This document shows positions 34,567-43,017 of a stretch of DNA of 64,000 nt, piece after piece. A program made the position numbers and the translations under genes. Each line of letters begins with the position of its first letter. Position 1 is the stretch's first letter. The stretch is from Vibrio aestuarianus (GTDB lineage: Bacteria; Pseudomonadota; Gammaproteobacteria; Enterobacterales; Vibrionaceae). Under the pieces are notes generated by a model. That model did no database searches. It saw only the letters and a list, made by a program, of their open reading frames with translations, and was not told the origin of the DNA. The DNA is taken from contig NZ_JAAZTU010000018.1 in NCBI RefSeq assembly GCF_012395185.1, positions 1 through 64,000 of the forward strand. The letters are read 5' to 3'.

Positions 34567-35796
34567 ATGACTGTGAAAATAAAATCGATCGCTTTTCTTA
34601 CCATGTTAAGTTCTTTTACGTCCTATGCTAGTGATATTTCTTTTACGGATCCTGTAGATCAGCGTTTTGACATGGGTGAGTACATGGCCGAAAAAGCAGT
34701 CGGATTTTTACCTGTTCCAATTATTATTACTGAACCTGCAGTCGGTTATGGCGGTGGTATTGTGGGGCTGTTTCTTCATGAAACCGAAGAAGAAAAGCAG
34801 CAACGTAAGGTAGCTTCATTATCCGCGATTGATGGTGGTGCACAGCTTGTCCCTGCGGCGATGAGTGTCGTCGGGGCGCTAGGTACGGAAAATGGCACTT
34901 GGTTTGCTCTTGGTGGGCACCGTCGTTCTTGGAAAGGTGATTCTATTCGCTATACTGGTGGTGGTGGCCTTGGGGTGGCAAATATCGATATTTATAAAAA
35001 CATTTCGACGCCTGAAATTGAAATCCCCGCAATTCCTGGGTTTCCTGGATTTCCTGGATTTACCATAGGTCCTATAGATAAGACGCTTTCTTATGGGACT
35101 AAAACAAAGGTAGCAGCTTTGATGCAACAGGTGCAGTTCCGTGTTGCGAATACGCCACTGATGTTGGGCATTAAACAGGTTGCTGCGATATCTAGCGTCG
35201 AGTCAGATAACGAGTCCGTGTCAAAAATAATACAGTATGCGCTTGGTGATGAAGCAGTTTCATCAGGGTTAGGAATACTGGCCGAATACGATACGCGTGA
35301 TAACTTGTTCTACCCAACCAAAGGTTTTCAATTAAGCGCTGACTATATGATTTATGACGAGGCGTTAGGGAGCGATTATAATTACGATCATTTCAACTTT
35401 GATGGACAAGGCTTTATTCCATTAGCGTCCAAGTGGACCTTAGGTTTGGCGGGGAACTACCAATACTTTAAAGAAAAAGATACGCAAGTGACCCCAACGT
35501 CAAAACCTTACGTTAAGTTACGTGGTGTCTCTTCTTTTCGCTATCAAGGTGACGAAATTAGCACCGTGCAGAGCCAAATTACCTACAGCATTGATAATCG
35601 CTGGAAGGTTTCTGCATTTTACGGTATTGGGAAAGCGATCAATGATCATGATGATGCTACCAGTGACTCTGTACAGGCCGGAGGCGTGGGCTTCCGTTAC
35701 CAAATTGCTCGACGATATGGTCTACATATAGGTATGGATTACGCGAGAAGTAAAGATGAAGATGCTATTTACTTCAATGTCGGAAGTGGTTTTTAG
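34567..35796 (+). CDS. Omp85-type outer-membrane barrel, no POTRA domain
   Basis: A 409-residue BamA/TamA-superfamily barrel with a signal peptide (about 21 residues, ending YA-SDI) and no room for POTRA domains. Features: PVPIIITEPAVGYGGGIVG near residue 50, LAEYDTRDNLFYPTKGFQLS (about 237) typical of Omp85 barrels, LRGVSSFRYQGDE in the position of the VRGF/Y loop-6 motif, and a C-terminal Phe. A Pro/Gly-rich IPGFPGFPGF insert sits near residue 160. Such stand-alone barrels resemble the C-terminal part of PlpD-type patatin autotransporters; a separate patatin gene lies 1.4 kb upstream. Confidence 0.78.
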   Translation: MTVKIKSIAFLTMLSSFTSYASDISFTDPVDQRFDMGEYMAEKAVGFLPVPIIITEPAVGYGGGIVGLFLHETEEEKQQRKVASLSAIDGGAQLVPAAMSVVGALGTENGTWFALGGHRRSWKGDSIRYTGGGGLGVANIDIYKNISTPEIEIPAIPGFPGFPGFTIGPIDKTLSYGTKTKVAALMQQVQFRVANTPLMLGIKQVAAISSVESDNESVSKIIQYALGDEAVSSGLGILAEYDTRDNLFYPTKGFQLSADYMIYDEALGSDYNYDHFNFDGQGFIPLASKWTLGLAGNYQYFKEKDTQVTPTSKPYVKLRGVSSFRYQGDEISTVQSQITYSIDNRWKVSAFYGIGKAINDHDDATSDSVQAGGVGFRYQIARRYGLHIGMDYARSKDEDAIYFNVGSGF

Positions 35797-35900
35797 ACTA
35801 ATAATTGAGTGGACAAAAATAATCGTCAGTAAAAATCCCTAGTTGTGGCGATGCTGCTTTCTAGGGTTAATCAGCTTCAGTTACAAGTCACATCAATTAA

Positions 35901-35928
35901 AATAGCCAGCACAAAGTTGCTGGCTATT
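35901..35928. terminator. Hairpin after the barrel gene
   Basis: 11-base perfect arms AATAGCCAGCA / TGCTGGCTATT, 6-base loop, weak T-tail. Confidence 0.6.
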
Positions 35929-35947
35929 CCAAATTATCGAATACTCA

Positions 35948-35995
35948 CTACATCTTAGCAAACTTGTAAGTGCGATAACCGCCAATCAAATTACG
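35948..35995 (-). pseudogene. 3' fragment of a second CoA-disulfide reductase gene
   Basis: On the minus strand this encodes RNLIGGYRTYKFAKM-stop, matching the last residues of the intact CoA-disulfide reductase (RNLLGGYRTYLFAKA-stop at 38441). Together with the 5' fragment at 40207-40335 it shows that a second copy once existed. Confidence 0.8.
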
Positions 35996-36066
35996 ACCAA
36001 GTTAAAAGCTAAACACATATAAATGTTTAAGGCTTCACCACACTTGGCACTTTATAACTTAAAAAT

Positions 36067-36113
36067 GCCCAGGCACTTCTCAGCTCGATCATTGCGAGCA
36101 AGGTTTTGCCCCA
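36067..36113. repeat. 47-bp dispersed repeat, copy 2
   Basis: Matches 6915-6961 at 41 of 47 positions, same orientation. Lies just inside the left CoA-disulfide reductase fragment. Confidence 0.6.
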
Positions 36114-36118
36114 GAGCT

Positions 36119-36151
36119 AAACCTCACTAGCAAGCAATACCAGTGAGGTTT
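36119..36151. terminator. Hairpin after the isochorismatase-like gene
   Basis: AAACCTCACT / AGTGAGGTTT arms with a 13-base loop, 25 bases beyond the minus-strand stop. No clear T-run. Confidence 0.5.
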
Positions 36152-36175
36152 CAATATATTTTCTTATGGCTATTT

Positions 36176-36694
36176 CTATAATACTTCGGTAAATGTTGCT
36201 AGAGGTACGCGAAGTGATGCTGCATTCAATGCAATTTTATGAATCATCGCATCTGTAGTTGTGCAACAATCTTCAATAATTGAAACTTTATATCTTTCTG
36301 CTTTCTTTGATATTGCAGTATGCGTAACGCAGTTTTGCGTCATCATCCCGCATATAAACAATTCATCAATATTGAACTTTTCCAACGATTTATCTAAATG
36401 AGTTCGATAAAAGCTATCTGCATACTGTTTCTGTATGACTTCAGCATTAGGGCATATTGCCATTATTTCTGGGTGGATATTTGCTCCTTTACTACCTTTT
36501 TCAAAGAAAGGTGCCACTCCTTTAGGGGCTGAAGATAAGTGTTGGATAAGAAAGACAGGAACATGCTGTTGGTTAGCTTTAGCAATTAATTCTTTAATGT
36601 TTATCAGGATTTCATCTGTATTCCACAACGGAAATTTACCTTCAGGGAAGTAGTCATTTTGTATATCGATTACAAGTAATGCCGTTTTGTTCAT
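36176..36694 (-). CDS. Isochorismatase-family cysteine hydrolase
   Basis: A 172-residue cytosolic hydrolase. The catalytic triad can be read as Asp in LLVIDIQNDYF (about residue 10), Lys in the VIQKQYADSF region (about 88) and Cys in GMMTQNCVTHT (about 121); the cis-peptide GMMT motif is typical. Members include nicotinamidases and unknown amidases; the substrate cannot be told. It is divergent from a DJ-1/AraC regulator, a common arrangement in which the regulator controls the hydrolase. Confidence 0.87.
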   Translation of the reverse strand: MNKTALLVIDIQNDYFPEGKFPLWNTDEILINIKELIAKANQQHVPVFLIQHLSSAPKGVAPFFEKGSKGANIHPEIMAICPNAEVIQKQYADSFYRTHLDKSLEKFNIDELFICGMMTQNCVTHTAISKKAERYKVSIIEDCCTTTDAMIHKIALNAASLRVPLATFTEVL

Positions 36695-36812
36695 TTTTGA
36701 TCTCCTGTTACTTCAACTTTTGGTTCAGGAAAATTATGAGTAACTTGCTGTACTCTTTTTAGAGGTTAAAATGACATAAAAAAGGGAAAAACCGACAATT
36801 GTAGAGAGTCAC

Positions 36813-37727
36813 ATGACAAAAATAGCCATTGGAATTTGTGAGTATCCTTCAGTATTGAAGTCTGCAGTTTATGGTCTTGAAGAGATGTTTTTGCTTGCAA
36901 GCAGAGTTTGTAGGGAACAGGGGATTGAGGTCTTATTTGAGCCAGTCATTATTCCGCATGATGATCTGCTAGAGGATAGTTATACAGTTGTTTTGCTACC
37001 GCCAGCTTCAATAGATGATTATTATTTAGCCCCTGAAGCCAAATTTATTGACTGGCTTAGAGAGCAGTATTCCAAAGGTACCGTTCTATCATCTGCTTGT
37101 GCGGGGGTATTTATTCTAGCCGCAACTAACTTGCTTGGTAAAAGAGAAGTGACAACCCATTGGGCGTTAGCAGACACATTTGCCAGAATGTTTATGGAGA
37201 TTCCTCTTAACAGCAACAAGATATTGATCGATCACGGTGACATAGTTACGGCGGGCGGTATGATGTCGTGGCTGGACCTCGGGTTTGAACTGATCTCTAA
37301 ATATTCCTCTCCTAGGGTTGTACGCCAACTTGGTAAAACACTTGTTATCGACACCGCGCAAAGAGAACAGAGCTATTATCAACAGTTCAAACCATCGTTC
37401 GCTCATGGTGATTTGGTGATTGTTTCGGTTCAACAAATAATGCATCAAAGTTATACGGAACGGTTATCGATACATCAGTTATCGAAGCAAGTAAACGTTA
37501 CGGAACGTACTATGCAAAGACGATTTCTAAAGGCCACGGGTTACAACCCAAATCAATATTTGCAGCGTCTCAGAGTACAGAATGCATGTGACTACCTAGA
37601 AAATACAAACCGTTCATTTGAATGGATAGCGAACCAAGTCGGTTACGAAGATATCAGTGCATGTCGAAAGGTTTTTATCAATATTGTTGGATTAACTCCA
37701 CGAGAGTTCCGAAATAGATTCTCTTGA
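36813..37727 (+). CDS. GlxA-type AraC regulator (DJ-1/PfpI + HTH)
   Basis: A 304-residue transcription factor. The N-terminal half is a DJ-1/PfpI-like glutamine-amidotransferase fold (residues about 3-190) with the nucleophile-elbow-like SSACAGVFILA (Cys about 96) followed by TTHW, as in GlxA proteins. The C-terminal AraC domain (about 205-304) has two helix-turn-helices (LSIHQLSKQVNVTERTMQR, and FEWIANQVGYEDISACRKVF) and ends GLTPREFRNRF. It likely regulates the divergent isochorismatase-like gene 118 bases away. Confidence 0.87.
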   Translation: MTKIAIGICEYPSVLKSAVYGLEEMFLLASRVCREQGIEVLFEPVIIPHDDLLEDSYTVVLLPPASIDDYYLAPEAKFIDWLREQYSKGTVLSSACAGVFILAATNLLGKREVTTHWALADTFARMFMEIPLNSNKILIDHGDIVTAGGMMSWLDLGFELISKYSSPRVVRQLGKTLVIDTAQREQSYYQQFKPSFAHGDLVIVSVQQIMHQSYTERLSIHQLSKQVNVTERTMQRRFLKATGYNPNQYLQRLRVQNACDYLENTNRSFEWIANQVGYEDISACRKVFINIVGLTPREFRNRFS

Positions 37728-37802
37728 TTCTTGGTGAATCGAATCTGTTCAAAATTTTTCTACAAACTGATCGGCTAGATTGTGATTGAGACCTTCCCGG
37801 TC

Positions 37803-38280
37803 TCACTTCTCATTTACATCAAATTTATCCATGAGATTTTGAATTAAACTAGGTGAAACGCATGCAATTCCAGCGTCAATAAAACGTTCAGGGCAATGAG
37901 GCTCTATGAAGGCTTTGTCGTATTCATCACTTACAAAGAACTAATCAACATCAATTGCGTGTGCATGTGCAATTTTATGGTTTACTTCATTGGCGTCGCT
38001 GTTCCTAATAGTATATGAAGCGTCAGGAGCTTGGATCGATTTGTTTGATTAAAAAGTCTCGTTTAAAACGTTTCTGGATAGGGTAAAGAAGAAAACTAGA
38101 TTTTTGACTAAATTCAGTTAACAACTCAATTGCTCTTTTGTCTAACGAGATATTATCAAAGAACTCTTGGTTGAATTGACTATGAAAATCAATGAATTGT
38201 TGTACAGCTTGTGCGCTTTCTCTGTAAGGGGCAGATAGTAGTAGACTGCTGACATCAATATATAACACGCGATTTTTCAT
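37803..38280 (-). pseudogene. Decayed gene of unknown family
   Basis: An 85-residue minus-strand frame starts MKNRVLYIDVSSLLLS (a strand ending in Asp, possibly HAD- or PIN-like) and stops at 38023. The next frame continues with APDASYTIRNSDANEVNHKI, meets a TAG (37941-37943), and resumes FFVSDEYDKAFIEPHCPERF to a TGA at 37803. Joined, it would be about 160 residues. One frameshift plus one nonsense codon mean it is not functional as read. Family not recognised. Confidence 0.6.
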
Positions 38281-38382
38281 ACTTTATCCCTGAAGGTTGT
38301 CAGTTCAATATCGTTAGACATTAAGTGTCTATGGATAAAGTGATTATGGCGATTACGTAAGATTATAGCCGTCTCTTTAATA

Positions 38383-38410
38383 TAAAAAGGCCAGCACGGA
38401 AGTGCTGGCC
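38383..38410 (-). terminator. Terminator of the CoA-disulfide reductase gene
   Basis: GGCCAGCAC / GTGCTGGCC stem, GGAA loop, T-run on the minus strand. Confidence 0.87.
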
Positions 38411-38440
38411 AATATCTAACTAATAGAAATCGATATGTTA

Positions 38441-40138
38441 TTAAGCTTTCGCAAACAGGTAAGTACGGTAACCACCAAGTAGATTGCGTGCTTTATAGCC
38501 GTTGTTCACTAACTGACGGTATGCCACGTTTCCGCGCAGACCTACCTGACAGTAGATAACTATCTCTTTGTCTTTTGGTAGCTCGTCCATACGTTGACGA
38601 AGTTGGTCAACAGGAATGTTAACTGCACCTGGTAGGTAACCATTTTGTAGCTCACCTGGGTTACGAACGTCTAATAACAGTTGGTCTTCGGTTAGGTTAT
38701 CAATCTCATCAAAGTGAATTGCTGTTGAATCGCCTTTGATTAGGTTGTTCGCTACGAATGCCGCTTGGTTAATTACGTCTTTCGCACTTCCGTATGGTGG
38801 CGCGTAAGTCAGCTCTAAGTGTTGTAGTTGTTCTACTGTCATGCCTGCACGTTGAGCTACCGCCATCACGTCGATACGCTTGTCGATGCCGTCTTTGCCC
38901 ACTGCTTGCGCACCGAAGATTTTGCCTGATTTTGGATCGAACAGCATTTTGAACGACACCACTTCAGCGCCTGGATAGTAGCTCGCATGGCTGGCGGTGT
39001 GTACGTACACTTTTTCGTACTCAACGCCTTCGCGTTTTAGCTGCTTCTCATTCTTACCTGTTGAAGCCACCGCTAGGTCAAAGATCTTACAAATAGCAGT
39101 ACCTTGAGTACCTTGGTAAGTTTCGCTGCGGCCAAGCATGTTATCTGCTGCCATACGACCTTGACGGTTAGCTGGCCCTGCTAGAGGAACCATAGTTTGT
39201 TTGCCAGTGACGAAGTCTTTCTCTTCGATGGCATCACCGACCGCGTAGATAGATGGATCGCTGGTTTGCAGGTATTCGTTAGTATAAATACCACCAAGCT
39301 CACCAATTTGCAGACCAGCTTCTGAAGCTAATTTAGTCTCAGGGCGTACACCAATCGCCATGATTAGGATATCAGTAGTGAGTGTGTCACCATCGCTTAG
39401 CGTCAACTCAAGCTCGCCATTAATATGTTGGTGTTCTTTCTGACCAGAATCCATGCTTGCTAATGATGTTGTTGGCTTAAATTCTACTGACTTCAGGGCT
39501 GTAGATAGGCGTAAATCAATGCCTTTTGCGCGAATTTCTGCGTGAGCAAAACCTGCCATTTCACGGTCTACTGGCGTCATCACTTGGTCTGCCATTTCTA
39601 GCAAGGTTGTTTTAATGCCAAGTTGGTGGAACGCTTCCATCATCTCCAAACCGATAAAACCACCACCCACAACAGTTGCGTGGTCAACTTGGTTGGTATT
39701 AATGGTTTGGATAATTTTATCCATATCAGGGATATTGCGCAGTGAATGCGTCAATGGGTTATCTAAACCTGGGATCGGCGGAACAACTGGGCCTGCACCA
39801 GGGCTTAGAAGTAGGAAATCGTAGCTTTCAGTGTATTCACTTTGGTCTAACAGATTACGAACCGTAATGGTTTTACTATCGCGGTTGATACGAAGTACTT
39901 CATTCATCACACGTACGTCTACATTAAAACGTGCAAGGAAACTTTCCGGCGTTTGAAGTAGAAGATTACCGCGTTCTTTGATGTCTCCACCGATATGGTA
40001 CGGCAACCCGCAATTAGCGAACGAAACGAAAGGGCCTCTTTCAAACATAATGATTTGTGCGTCTTCACTAAGACGTCTTGCACGAGCTGCTGCTGATGCA
40101 CCACCTGCAACACCGCCAATAATTACGATTTTGGTCAT
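38441..40138 (-). CDS. CoA-disulfide reductase with C-terminal rhodanese domain
   Basis: A 565-residue flavoprotein that reduces CoA disulfide/persulfide with NAD(P)H, fused to a rhodanese. FAD-binding IIGGVAGGASAAARARRL opens the protein, the active Cys is at residue 43 in SFANCGLPY, the NAD(P)H motif VVGGGFIGLEM is near 158 and the second FAD motif YAVGDAIE near 285. The rhodanese domain (about 465-565) has the catalytic CQVGLRG. Start at 40138 has GGAG upstream and matches the family N-terminus; an ATG 12 bases earlier does not. The neighbouring ArsR, YeeE and DUF2892 genes fit persulfide handling. Confidence 0.9.
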   Translation of the reverse strand: MTKIVIIGGVAGGASAAARARRLSEDAQIIMFERGPFVSFANCGLPYHIGGDIKERGNLLLQTPESFLARFNVDVRVMNEVLRINRDSKTITVRNLLDQSEYTESYDFLLLSPGAGPVVPPIPGLDNPLTHSLRNIPDMDKIIQTINTNQVDHATVVGGGFIGLEMMEAFHQLGIKTTLLEMADQVMTPVDREMAGFAHAEIRAKGIDLRLSTALKSVEFKPTTSLASMDSGQKEHQHINGELELTLSDGDTLTTDILIMAIGVRPETKLASEAGLQIGELGGIYTNEYLQTSDPSIYAVGDAIEEKDFVTGKQTMVPLAGPANRQGRMAADNMLGRSETYQGTQGTAICKIFDLAVASTGKNEKQLKREGVEYEKVYVHTASHASYYPGAEVVSFKMLFDPKSGKIFGAQAVGKDGIDKRIDVMAVAQRAGMTVEQLQHLELTYAPPYGSAKDVINQAAFVANNLIKGDSTAIHFDEIDNLTEDQLLLDVRNPGELQNGYLPGAVNIPVDQLRQRMDELPKDKEIVIYCQVGLRGNVAYRQLVNNGYKARNLLGGYRTYLFAKA

Positions 40139-40206
40139 GCTGATCTCCATAAAATCAATGATATAGATAAATTAAAAAGGAAAAATCAAAAAATGTAGTC
40201 AATTAT

Positions 40207-40335
40207 CTATTTCACTAACGATGCATAAGGGCCGCGCTCGAACATGATGATTTCAGCATCTTGACTTAGACGACGGGCACGGGCATCTGCTGATGCGCCA
40301 CCAGCAACACCACCAGTAATCACAATTTTAGTCAT
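40207..40335 (-). pseudogene. 5' fragment of a second CoA-disulfide reductase gene
   Basis: Forty-two codons from ATG at 40335: TKIVITGGVAGGASADARAR and IIMFERGPYASLVK-stop, closely matching the intact neighbour up to FERGP. The copy ends in an early stop before the active Cys. Its promoter side faces the DUF2892 gene, so this may be the original operon position. Confidence 0.85.
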
Positions 40336-40385
40336 AACTCACTCCAAAAAAATTAATCAAAAGCTTGGCTTAGGGATATATCCCC

Positions 40386-40571
40386 TTAACTTAGGCCAAG
40401 CTTCTTCAAGAAAAATACAGCAGGGCAAATCCCTGTAAAAGCGCTTTGGATAAGGTTTACACCGACAAATACGGTTAACCAAACAAAGTTGGGATGTACA
40501 AACATCGTGAGAATTACCGAAAGCAATATCATACTGCCCGCCAATACTCGTACGCCATTTTCAATAGTCAT
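40386..40571 (-). CDS. DUF2892 (YgaP-like) membrane protein
   Basis: A 61-residue protein with two membrane segments (RVLAGSMILLSVILTMF and WLTVFVGVNLIQSAF) followed by TGICPAVFFLKKLG, the DUF2892 signature also found at the C-terminus of the YgaP rhodanese. It likely anchors or assists sulfur-transfer proteins at the inner membrane. It reads in the same direction as the CoA-disulfide reductase genes and is divergent from the ArsR gene. Confidence 0.87.
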   Translation of the reverse strand: MTIENGVRVLAGSMILLSVILTMFVHPNFVWLTVFVGVNLIQSAFTGICPAVFFLKKLGLS

Positions 40572-40616
40572 ATTGTTACCCTCCGTTGGAAATTGAAATC
40601 ACTATAATCCTGTAAA

Positions 40617-40632
40617 TTAGAAAAGTCTAATG
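40617..40632. promoter_or_regulatory. Putative ArsR-family operator
   Basis: ATTAGA-aaag-TCTAAT, a perfect 6+6 palindrome in the 151-base divergent region; a related half-site ATCTAAT lies at about 40693. The AT-rich spaced dyad is like sites of BigR/SqrR-type repressors. Confidence 0.55.
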
Positions 40633-40722
40633 TTAATTTATCTAAATTCGCATTAACTAAATAAGCATTGACTAAATTACATTTATTAGTATCATCTAAT
40701 TTAAATGTATCGCGGAGGAATA

Positions 40723-41034
40723 ATGATGGATGCTACATCGATCAATATTGAGCAAATGAAAACCAATGCTATCGAAGTGTCTGAGCTGCTAAAAACGTTA
40801 GCTCACCCAGAACGCTTGATGGTGCTTTGCCAGTTAATAAATGGTGAGGTAGGGGTTGGGCTGCTGCAACAAAGTTCAGCGTTGAGCCAGTCGGCGTTTT
40901 CTCAGCATCTAACCGTAATGCGTAAGCACGGCATTATTCAAGCAAGAAAAGAGTCACAACAGGTGTTCTATTCGTTGTCTGATTCGCGCATTGCTCAGCT
41001 TATCCAAAGCTTACAAACCGTATTTTGTAATTAG
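40723..41034 (+). CDS. ArsR-family regulator, BigR/HlyU-like
   Basis: A 103-residue winged-helix repressor. The recognition region is SALSQSAFSQHLTVMRKHGI. It has two Cys, one in MVLCQL (about residue 38) and one three residues from the end in VFCN, the spacing of the persulfide-sensing pair in BigR/SqrR/HlyU. GGAGG before ATG 40723 decides the start. With YeeE transporters downstream and the DUF2892/CoA-disulfide reductase genes divergent, it probably derepresses sulfur detoxification when the two Cys are bridged by sulfur species. Confidence 0.85.
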   Translation: MMDATSINIEQMKTNAIEVSELLKTLAHPERLMVLCQLINGEVGVGLLQQSSALSQSAFSQHLTVMRKHGIIQARKESQQVFYSLSDSRIAQLIQSLQTVFCN

Positions 41035-41053
41035 TGAGAATAGAGGAAAAATA

Positions 41054-41473
41054 ATGGCTTTTAGCATTCCTTGGGAATCGTTGTTTGGTGGTGTTTTACT
41101 AGGGATATCAGCCACATTAATGTTGCTATTTAATGGCAAGATAGCAGGAATTAGTGGTGTTTTAACTGGGTTGATGACGCCCAAAACGCGTGACTTTGCA
41201 TGGCGTTTATTGTTTGCGCTTGGCATGGTTTCAGGTGGTGTGTTGGGTGTGCTTTTCTTCAGTGCAGAAGTACCTCAAACCTTTACGATTGGTAGTGGCA
41301 TGCTGGTATTGGCAGGGTTACTGGTTGGTATTGGTACACGCTTAGGGAACGGTTGCACAAGTGGGCACGGGATTTGTGGTATCGGCCGCTTATCTCCTCG
41401 TTCTATTGTTGCTACTTGTGTTTTCATGGTGGTTGCAGCCATGACTGTGTTTGTGCGTCTTCATCTTAGTTAA
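41054..41473 (+). CDS. YeeE/YedE family transporter, N-terminal half
   Basis: A 139-residue membrane protein, about four helices, with the YeeE/YedE signature [20 protein letters not shown] holding the conserved Cys. It corresponds to one half of the thiosulfate transporter TsuA. ATG 41054 has GAGG upstream. It lies 19 bases after the ArsR gene and directly before the second half. Confidence 0.88.
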   Translation: MAFSIPWESLFGGVLLGISATLMLLFNGKIAGISGVLTGLMTPKTRDFAWRLLFALGMVSGGVLGVLFFSAEVPQTFTIGSGMLVLAGLLVGIGTRLGNGCTSGHGICGIGRLSPRSIVATCVFMVVAAMTVFVRLHLS

Positions 41474-41485
41474 GTGAGTGTAAAA

Positions 41486-41944
41486 ATGAACAATCTGTTG
41501 TTTCGATTAACGTCTTTAGTGGCGGGCCTGTTATTTGGTTTAGGTATGGTGTTATCTGGCATGGCAGACCCAGCAAAAGTCGTCGGTTTTCTAGATATCA
41601 CTGGCGCATGGGATCCAAGTTTAATGTTTGTTATGGGCGGAGCGCTTGCGGTTTTTATGCCAATGTACTTATTGGTCATTAAACCAAGACAGAAACCAGT
41701 CAATGCTGAACAATTCTGTTTATCGAATAACCGTAATATCGATGCAAAGTTAGTATCCGGCGCGGCAATCTTTGGTATTGGTTGGGGATTGGCTGGTATT
41801 TGTCCGGGACCAGCGTTGTCAACTTTAGCATTAGGAAATAGCGGCGTTTGGATTTTCTTCGCTTCGATGATGGTTGGACTAGGCACTACTAATTTATTGA
41901 TCTGTATTAACAATAGTAAAAAACGTCAAACACAAACTGCCTAG
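41486..41944 (+). CDS. YeeE/YedE family transporter, C-terminal half
   Basis: A 152-residue membrane protein, about four helices, with GMADPAKVVGFLDITGAWDPSL and GWGLAGICPGPALS, the second YeeE signature with its Cys. It should pair with the preceding protein as a sulfur-compound channel. GTG 41474 directly after the previous stop is an alternative start, which would couple translation. Confidence 0.87.
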   Translation: MNNLLFRLTSLVAGLLFGLGMVLSGMADPAKVVGFLDITGAWDPSLMFVMGGALAVFMPMYLLVIKPRQKPVNAEQFCLSNNRNIDAKLVSGAAIFGIGWGLAGICPGPALSTLALGNSGVWIFFASMMVGLGTTNLLICINNSKKRQTQTA

Positions 41945-41996
41945 TGTATCTAAACTGGTATAGGTAGATGGAATCGTAATGATAAGTGAGGGAAAG

Positions 41997-43016
41997 ATGA
42001 AAAGGCTATCTTGGAGTGTATTAATTGCCTTAGTCAGTAGTAGTTACGGGATCAGCGCCTATGCTAGTGCTTTATACACAGTAAAAAGTGAACGACTACC
42101 GCAACGAGTTGAACTTGACGGTGTTGTTCAGCCTGTGAATAAGGGTACGGTGGCAGCACAAACGTCTGGCCGTGTTGTTGGTCTATATGTTGACGTAAAC
42201 GACTATGTTAAAAGCGGTGAGGTTCTGCTTGAAATCAGTGCGGTTCAGCAATCGGCATCTTTAGATGCATCTCAAGCTCAGTTAGCCAGCGCTGAAGCAC
42301 AAAACCGAGAAGCCCAAGCTCAGATTAAACGTTATCGTTTACTCTTTCCTAAAGGCGCGATCTCTCAAGACCAAATGGATGGTGCTGAAGCGAAAGCGCG
42401 CAGCAGCGCTGCCGCTGTGAAAGCGGCAAAAGCTGCCGTATCACAAGCGAAAGAATCACTAGGCTACACCAATATTACGGCACCTTATGACGGTGTTGTG
42501 ACTCAACGTCATGTTGAGTTAGGCGAAACGGTTTCGCCAGGAATGGCACTGATTAGCGGTTTTTCATTGGATAAATTGCGAGTAGAAACTGAGATTCCAC
42601 AACGTTATCAACCTAATGTGACGACCATTGACCAATTTCAAGTCATCGCGCCTAGTGGCGAAAAAATCACACCAACAGAATTTAGCCTGTTTAGTTATGC
42701 AGATCCTCAATCTCACACCTTCAAAATTCGCTTAGATTTACCACAAACAGGGCAATTCAACTCTGCAGAAACTCTTATGCCAGGAATGTGGGTCAAAACT
42801 GAATTTAACTACGGTCAACGTGATGTCATGCTTGTGCCGAATTCGGCAGTTTTGCGCCGAGCTGAACTTAGCGCGGTGTATCGCATGGTGGATGAACAAC
42901 GTATTTTGAACCCTGTACGTTTAGGACAAACCTATGGTGAATATGTCGAAGTGTTGTCTGGCTTGGAGCAAGGTGACACGGTTGCAAGTCGTGCGTTTAC
43001 ACAAGTAGGTGAGTGA
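41997..43016 (+). CDS. RND efflux periplasmic adaptor (MFP)
   Basis: A 339-residue membrane-fusion protein of an RND tripartite pump. Signal peptide of about 24 residues (ending AYA-SAL), biotinyl-lipoyl half motifs around GRVVGLYVDVNDYVKSGEVLLEIS split by two N-separated sites, an Ala/Gln-rich alpha-hairpin (about 85-150) and APYDGVVTQRHVELGETVS. GAGGGA precedes ATG 41997. The next gene is the inner-membrane pump; no outer-membrane TolC-type gene is beside it. Confidence 0.88.
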   Translation: MKRLSWSVLIALVSSSYGISAYASALYTVKSERLPQRVELDGVVQPVNKGTVAAQTSGRVVGLYVDVNDYVKSGEVLLEISAVQQSASLDASQAQLASAEAQNREAQAQIKRYRLLFPKGAISQDQMDGAEAKARSSAAAVKAAKAAVSQAKESLGYTNITAPYDGVVTQRHVELGETVSPGMALISGFSLDKLRVETEIPQRYQPNVTTIDQFQVIAPSGEKITPTEFSLFSYADPQSHTFKIRLDLPQTGQFNSAETLMPGMWVKTEFNYGQRDVMLVPNSAVLRRAELSAVYRMVDEQRILNPVRLGQTYGEYVEVLSGLEQGDTVASRAFTQVGE

Positions 43017-43017
43017 T

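Noticed and set aside
41470..41913. 147-residue minus-strand open frame
   Set aside because: Antisense to the second YeeE/YedE gene; Pro/Asn-rich low-complexity translation typical of a shadow.
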